This document shows positions 7,669 through 10,291 of a DNA stretch of 10,291 nt, in pieces. A model generated the notes under the pieces. The model did no database searches and was not told the DNA's origin. It worked only from the letters and a program-made list of their open reading frames with translations. Where the stretch lies: assembly GCA_044342535.1 (NCBI GenBank), contig JBIIPQ010000134.1:1-10291 (forward strand), in the 5' to 3' direction. How positions within the stretch are numbered: position 1 is the first letter of the stretch; each line of letters begins with the position of its first letter. The translations under genes and the position numbers were made by a program. Origin of the DNA: UBA4615 sp044342535. GTDB lineage: Bacteria; Pseudomonadota; Gammaproteobacteria; Burkholderiales; Burkholderiaceae_E.

Positions 7669-8154
7669 TCAGCCGGCGCCGCCGCGGGCGCGGGCCTGCG
7701 CGGCCGCGGCGTCGCCGTGCGGCACGTGCAGCAGGTCGACGATCTTGCGCATCAGGTGCCGCTCGTGCGGGCTCAGCTCGTCGTCGGCCCAGGCCACCGA
7801 CCACATCAGCTCGATGACGCGGATCTTCTGGTCCATCGTGAAGTGCCGGTTGATCAGCGACGTGAACTGGAAGTAGTCGGTCGCCTGGCGGACCTCCTGC
7901 TCGGCGAGCTCGAGCAGCGTGTCGGCTTCGGCGTCGCTCATGCCGAACTTGCCGCGCACCGCCGCGAGCGCGGCGGTGCGCTCGGGCTCGCGGATCTCGG
8001 CGTCGATGCGCAGCGTCTCGACCAGCAGCGCGGCGGTCGCGAGTTCGATCGAGTGGCGCTCGTCGCGTCCGGAGGCGGGCGCGATGTTCCGGTCGAAGAA
8101 GTCCTTGAGGGCGCGCAGCATGCGGGGCTCGGCGGAGGCGGTGCAGTCCGCCAT
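7669..8154 (-). CDS. TerB-like (tellurite-resistance TerB family) protein
   Basis: This small cytoplasmic, all-helical protein of up to 161 residues resembles the TerB family (PF05099). Two acidic repeats typical of that fold are visible: RIDAEIREPER (49-59; Asp51, Glu53, Glu58) and WADDELSPHERHLMRKI (122-138; Asp125, Glu126, Glu131). In characterised TerB such acidic residues bind divalent metal; here that is inferred. No other ter genes are present, so a role in tellurite resistance is unsupported, and stand-alone TerB-like proteins are common with unknown roles. The start is uncertain: ATG at 8154 gives 161 residues with only a G-rich region upstream, whereas the ATG at 8121 gives 150 residues beginning MLRALKDFFDRNI, a natural start for this family. 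It lies 28 nt after the FAH gene's stop on the same strand and could be read through from it. The Ala/Arg/Gly-rich tail (148-161) is probably disordered. Confidence 0.85.
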   Translation of the reverse strand: MADCTASAEPRMLRALKDFFDRNIAPASGRDERHSIELATAALLVETLRIDAEIREPERTAALAAVRGKFGMSDAEADTLLELAEQEVRQATDYFQFTSLINRHFTMDQKIRVIELMWSVAWADDELSPHERHLMRKIVDLLHVPHGDAAAAQARARGGAG

Positions 8155-8182
8155 TGTGCCGTGCCCCGCCGGCCGCGCTCGA

Positions 8183-9025
8183 TCAGCCCGGGTCGGCCGC
8201 GATCGTGTTCCGAAGCACGCCCACCCGATCGATCTCGATCTCCACCACGTCGCCGGCCTTCATCCACACCGGCGGCGTGCGCCGCGCGCCGACGCCGCCC
8301 GGCGTGCCGGTGACGATCACGTCGCCCGGCTCGAGCGGCGCCACCGTCGACACGTACGCGATCTGCTTGGCGATCGTGTGGATCATCATCTCGGTGGTCG
8401 CACGCTGCATCTCGGCGCCGTTCAGGCGCGTGACGAGCGTCATCGAGGTGCCGAACGGGATCTCGTCGGCGGTGACCATCCACGGCCCGAACGCACCGCT
8501 GCGCCAGAAGTTCTTGCCCGGCGCGAACTGCGAGGTGTGGCGCTGCCAGTCGCGGATGCTGCCGTCGTTGAAGCACGCGTAGCCGGCGATGTGGCGGCCC
8601 GCGTCGGCCTCGGCGATGCGCCGTCCGCCGCGGCCGATCACCACCGCGATCTCGCCTTCGTAGTCGAACTGGATCGACTCGCGCGGGCACAGCATCGGCT
8701 GCCCGTGCCCGACCTGCGCGTCGGCCCAGCGCGTGAAGAAGGTCGGCTGCTCGGTGACCTCGCGGCCGGTCTCGCGCACGTGCTCGCCGTAGTTCAGGCC
8801 GCAGCACCAGACCTTGCCGGGGTCGGGGACCACCGGCAACAGCGCGACCGCGTCGAGCGCGGCATCGGGGGTGCGGCCCGCGGCCCAGGCCGCCACGCGC
8901 GCGATGCCGTCTGCCGCGAGCGCAGCCTTGAGCGTCGGGTACTGCGAGGTCGCGTCGACCACGCCGCCATCGACCACCACGCCCCATGCGGGACGGCCGT
9001 TCAGGGTGAAGCTCGCCAGTTTCAT
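8183..9025 (-). CDS. Fumarylacetoacetate hydrolase (FAH) family enzyme
   Basis: This 280-residue cytoplasmic enzyme has the usual two-part layout: a small N-terminal domain (1-65) and a catalytic FAH domain (about 70-278). Metal and active-site residues are in place: Glu123 and Glu125 in FDYEGEIAVVIG, Asp154 in FNDGSIRDWQRHTSQF, and Lys171 in PGKNFWRSGAFGPWMVT. GDVIVTGTPGGVG (234-246) is the conserved C-terminal loop. Family members act on 2-oxo or acylpyruvate-type acids as hydrolases, decarboxylases, isomerases or hydratases in aromatic catabolism, and annotations such as ureidoglycolate lyase are often wrong. Which reaction occurs here cannot be read from sequence. A GGAGA site (complement of 9035-9039) lies 9 nt before the ATG. 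The Bug protein gene ends only 16 nt upstream, so they share a transcript, suggesting that the imported acid or its product is this enzyme's substrate. Confidence 0.93.
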   Translation of the reverse strand: MKLASFTLNGRPAWGVVVDGGVVDATSQYPTLKAALAADGIARVAAWAAGRTPDAALDAVALLPVVPDPGKVWCCGLNYGEHVRETGREVTEQPTFFTRWADAQVGHGQPMLCPRESIQFDYEGEIAVVIGRGGRRIAEADAGRHIAGYACFNDGSIRDWQRHTSQFAPGKNFWRSGAFGPWMVTADEIPFGTSMTLVTRLNGAEMQRATTEMMIHTIAKQIAYVSTVAPLEPGDVIVTGTPGGVGARRTPPVWMKAGDVVEIEIDRVGVLRNTIAADPG

Positions 9026-9041
9026 CGTCCGTGTTCTCCGT

Positions 9042-10022
9042 TCAATCGAGCTTGACGCCCGCCTGCCTGACCACCGCGCTCCAGCGCGCCTGGTCGGCCT
9101 TGATGAAGGCCTTGAACTCGGCGGGCGTGCTGCCCACCGGGTCCCCGCCGAAGCTGCGCCATTGCTCGATGAAGTCGGGCGCCTTGGCCCCCGCGGCCAC
9201 CGCGGCCGCGAGTTTCTCCTGGATCGCCGCCGGTGTCCCGGCGGGCGCGAACAGTCCGATCCACGCGATCGGCTGGTAGTCGGGCAGGCCGAGCTCGGCG
9301 AAGGTCGGCACGTCGGGCAGCGACGGATGCCGGCCGGTGCCGGTGACCGCGAGCACCTTGAGCTTGCCGCCCTTGATGTTGCCGATGGCCGCCGGCATGC
9401 CGTCGAACATCAGCTGCATCGTGCCCGCGAGCAGGTCGGCGTACGGGCTCGAGGTGTTGTACGGCACGAAGCGCAGCTTCGCGCCGGTGGCGGCCGAGAA
9501 CCATTCGCCGGCCAGGTGCGAGTAGGTGCCGATGCCCTGCGTGGCCGCGTTGAACGCGTCCGGGTTCGCCTTCGCGGCGGCCACCAGCTCGCGCATGTCG
9601 GCGGCCTTCACCGACGGATGCGCGAGCAGGCCGCTGCGCAGGGTGCCCACCAGGCTCACCGGCTCGAAGTCGCGCTCGGCGTTGTAGGGCAGCTTCGAGA
9701 AGACGTAGGGCTGGATCGAGATCGTGCTGGTGAAGCCCATGTACAGCGTGTAGCCGTCGGGCGCGGCCTTGGCAGCGGCGTCGGTACCGATCTGGCCGGC
9801 CGCGCCGGGCCGGTTCTCCACGACGATCGACTGGCCGAGCGCCGGCTGCATCTTCGCGACGATCTGGCGCGCGTTGGTGTCGGGCCCGGTGCCCGCGGGG
9901 AACGGCACGATGATCCGCACCGGCTTGTTCGGATACTCCTGCGCGTGTGCGCCGGACGTCCAGGCCGCCACCGCGGGCAACGCGAGCAGTCCGGCAGCGA
10001 GCCGGCGTCGGATCGGGGTCAT
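9042..10022 (-). CDS. Bug/TctC-family periplasmic solute-binding protein
   Basis: This 326-residue tripartite tricarboxylate transporter substrate-binding protein (TctC/Bug family) is of typical length. Residues 1-27 are a Sec signal (RRR, then LAAGLLALPAVAAW, then AHA before Gln28). The mature protein opens with the family signature YPNKPVRIIVPFPAGTGPDTNAR (30-52; note GTGPD where GGGxD is commoner), followed by ENRPGAAGQIGTDAAAKA and the PDGYTL motif. Such proteins bind carboxylates and other small organic acids in the periplasm. No TctA or TctB membrane genes are in view, so it is an orphan binding protein here, as is common in Burkholderiales; it may use a remote transporter or act in signalling. 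The frame extends to an ATG at 10136, but the start at 10022 has a strong AGGAGG site and begins directly at the signal peptide. It is first in a leftward operon with the FAH gene. Confidence 0.94.
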   Translation of the reverse strand: MTPIRRRLAAGLLALPAVAAWTSGAHAQEYPNKPVRIIVPFPAGTGPDTNARQIVAKMQPALGQSIVVENRPGAAGQIGTDAAAKAAPDGYTLYMGFTSTISIQPYVFSKLPYNAERDFEPVSLVGTLRSGLLAHPSVKAADMRELVAAAKANPDAFNAATQGIGTYSHLAGEWFSAATGAKLRFVPYNTSSPYADLLAGTMQLMFDGMPAAIGNIKGGKLKVLAVTGTGRHPSLPDVPTFAELGLPDYQPIAWIGLFAPAGTPAAIQEKLAAAVAAGAKAPDFIEQWRSFGGDPVGSTPAEFKAFIKADQARWSAVVRQAGVKLD

Positions 10023-10032
10023 CGTCTCGTCT

Positions 10033-10038
10033 CCTCCT
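10033..10038 (-). promoter_or_regulatory. Ribosome binding site of the Bug protein gene
   Basis: On the minus strand a perfect AGGAGG (continuing as AGGAGGAG to 10031) stands 8-10 nt before the ATG at 10022. It decides this start over the longer in-frame option at 10136, which would add 38 residues before the signal peptide. Confidence 0.8.
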
Positions 10039-10118
10039 GGGCCGTCGCGCGGGGCGAGGGCGGGTTCGAATCGAAGCGTCGCGCGCGTGCCCGGTCCGGG
10101 CGGCGCGGCGACGGAAGA

Positions 10119-10147
10119 AGTCTGGTCGGAGGGCAATGAATTGTCAA
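10119..10147 (-). promoter_or_regulatory. Candidate sigma-70 promoter for the Bug-FAH operon
   Basis: On the minus strand a perfect TTGACA (complement of 10142-10147) is followed after 17 nt by CAGACT (complement of 10119-10124). CAGACT is a weak -10 matching TATAAT at three positions, including the key A2 and T6. Transcription would begin near 10111, giving a leader of about 90 nt. The -35 is convincing; the poor -10 suggests a weak or activator-dependent promoter. Confidence 0.5.
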
Positions 10148-10162
10148 GATACGAGAATTCAT
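10136..10162. promoter_or_regulatory. Inverted repeat, candidate operator in the divergent promoter region
   Basis: Perfect 7-bp arms, ATGAATT (10136-10142) and AATTCAT (10156-10162), are separated by 13 bp, so arm centres are about 20 bp or two helical turns apart. The left arm abuts and overlaps by one base the -35 of the leftward promoter. It is AT-rich in otherwise GC-rich DNA and lies between divergent genes, the usual place for a regulator-binding site. The regulator is unknown and none is encoded in the window. Confidence 0.5.
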
Positions 10163-10220
10163 GCGAGGATCGAGCTGATGCGGCCGGGCTTCATTGGCTC
10201 GCCGATCGGAATACGACACC

Positions 10221-10226
10221 AGGAGA
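10221..10226 (+). promoter_or_regulatory. Ribosome binding site of the VOC-like gene
   Basis: AGGAGA lies 5 nt before the ATG at 10232 and marks it as a genuine start although only 20 codons of the gene are visible. Confidence 0.7.
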
Positions 10227-10231
10227 CCCCG

Positions 10232-10291
10232 ATGACCGAGGCCCCGCCCGACCTGCGCTTCAGCCACTTCGGCTTCTACGTCCGCGACATG
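10232..10291 (+). CDS. VOC (glyoxalase/extradiol dioxygenase fold) family protein, N-terminal fragment
   Basis: The first 20 codons of a rightward gene are present before the window ends. After a short polar leader the sequence FSHFGFYVRDM matches the first strand of vicinal-oxygen-chelate proteins, where a hydrophobic strand with a His metal ligand (here His12) is followed by a short V-x-D-M/L turn. The family includes glyoxalase I, extradiol ring-cleavage dioxygenases and fosfomycin-type resistance enzymes; which one applies cannot be told. It is divergent from a Bug-FAH operon, so a ring-cleavage or related catabolic role is plausible. The start has a strong ribosome binding site. The family call rests on very few residues. 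Confidence 0.6.
   Translation, partial: MTEAPPDLRFSHFGFYVRDM

Larger units (their letters stand above)
10023..10231. other. Divergent intergenic region
   Basis: These 209 bp separate the leftward Bug-FAH operon from the rightward VOC-like gene. The part nearest the Bug gene is GC-rich leader containing an 11-bp palindrome, CCCGGTCCGGG (10090-10100). The middle (about 10115-10165) is relatively AT-rich and contains the promoter and inverted repeat described separately. The right part leads into the AGGAGA site of the VOC-like gene; I could not identify a convincing rightward -10/-35 pair, although TTGTCA at 10141-10146 is a possible -35. Confidence 0.75.

Noticed and set aside
7652..7740. GC-rich dyad sequences around the DUF1501/TerB convergent ends as a bidirectional terminator
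   Set aside because: Short complementary stretches such as GCCGCGG/CCGCGGC occur, but they lie within TerB codons, have large loops and no T-tract; chance is likely in such GC-rich DNA.
6739..8313. 524-residue plus-strand frame across DUF1501, TerB and FAH genes
   Set aside because: It runs antisense to two well-supported genes and out of frame in the third; composition is a GC-bias artefact.
10043..10085. Repeated CGTCGCGCG in the Bug gene leader (10043-10051 and 10077-10085)
   Set aside because: A 9-bp GC-only direct repeat is expected by chance at this base composition and has no regular spacing or symmetry to suggest a binding site.
10023..10136. 38-residue N-terminal extension of the Bug protein from an ATG at 10136
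   Set aside because: It would place a polar Pro/Gly-rich segment before a good Sec signal, overlap the promoter, and ignore the AGGAGG site before 10022.
8814..10139. 441-residue plus-strand frame antisense to the FAH and Bug genes
   Set aside because: The minus-strand proteins match known families across their full length; the plus-strand product is His/Arg/Gly-rich with no motif.

Overview
This is a dense, very GC-rich window (roughly 70% G+C or more by eye) carrying seven complete or near-complete protein genes and two genes cut by the window edges. The codon use, the Bug/TctC-type solute-binding protein, the FAH-family enzyme next to it and the DUF1800/DUF1501 pair all suggest a betaproteobacterium of the Burkholderiales (Alcaligenaceae, Comamonadaceae or Burkholderiaceae-like). 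That placement is inferred from gene content; no rRNA or other phylogenetic marker is present. I see no tRNA, rRNA, CRISPR array, insertion sequence or phage gene, and the window reads as ordinary chromosome.

Region 1 (1-4677, + strand) is a tripartite RND efflux operon. It holds the last 46 residues of an outer-membrane factor, a lipoprotein periplasmic adaptor and a 1084-residue inner-membrane RND permease. The three genes overlap by 4 nt at each junction (ATGA, then GTGA), so translation is probably coupled and the subunits form one envelope-spanning, proton-driven exporter. The permease has the expected TM4 Asp pair and TM10 Lys. Its central cytoplasmic loop carries an unusual Ala/Gly/Ser/Thr-rich insert encoded by six tandem 12-bp units. 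A 13-bp GC hairpin without a T-tract follows the operon.

Region 2 (4753-7651, + strand) is a DUF1800 gene followed 31 nt later by a DUF1501 gene. This is a widely conserved, exported, functionally unassigned pair. Both proteins have twin-arginine N-termini, and the DUF1800 protein also has a lipobox.

Region 3 (7669-10022, - strand, convergent with region 2) reads, in transcription order, Bug/TctC-type periplasmic binding protein, fumarylacetoacetate-hydrolase-family enzyme, TerB-like protein. The first two are tightly spaced (16 nt) and form a likely uptake/catabolism unit for an organic acid. The TerB-like gene follows 28 nt after the FAH stop.

Region 4 (10023-10231) is a 209-bp divergent promoter region. 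It holds a perfect TTGACA -35 element for the leftward operon, partly overlapped by one arm of a 7-bp inverted repeat (ATGAATT/AATTCAT) that looks like an operator. To its right starts a gene (10232 to the edge) whose first 20 residues look like a VOC/glyoxalase-fold protein. VOC enzyme + FAH enzyme + Bug protein around one operator suggests a small catabolic module of unknown substrate, possibly an aromatic ring-cleavage route. No wholly new system is evident. The most distinctive items are the in-frame 12-bp repeat array in the efflux pump, the divergent operator and the unassigned DUF1800/DUF1501 export pair.
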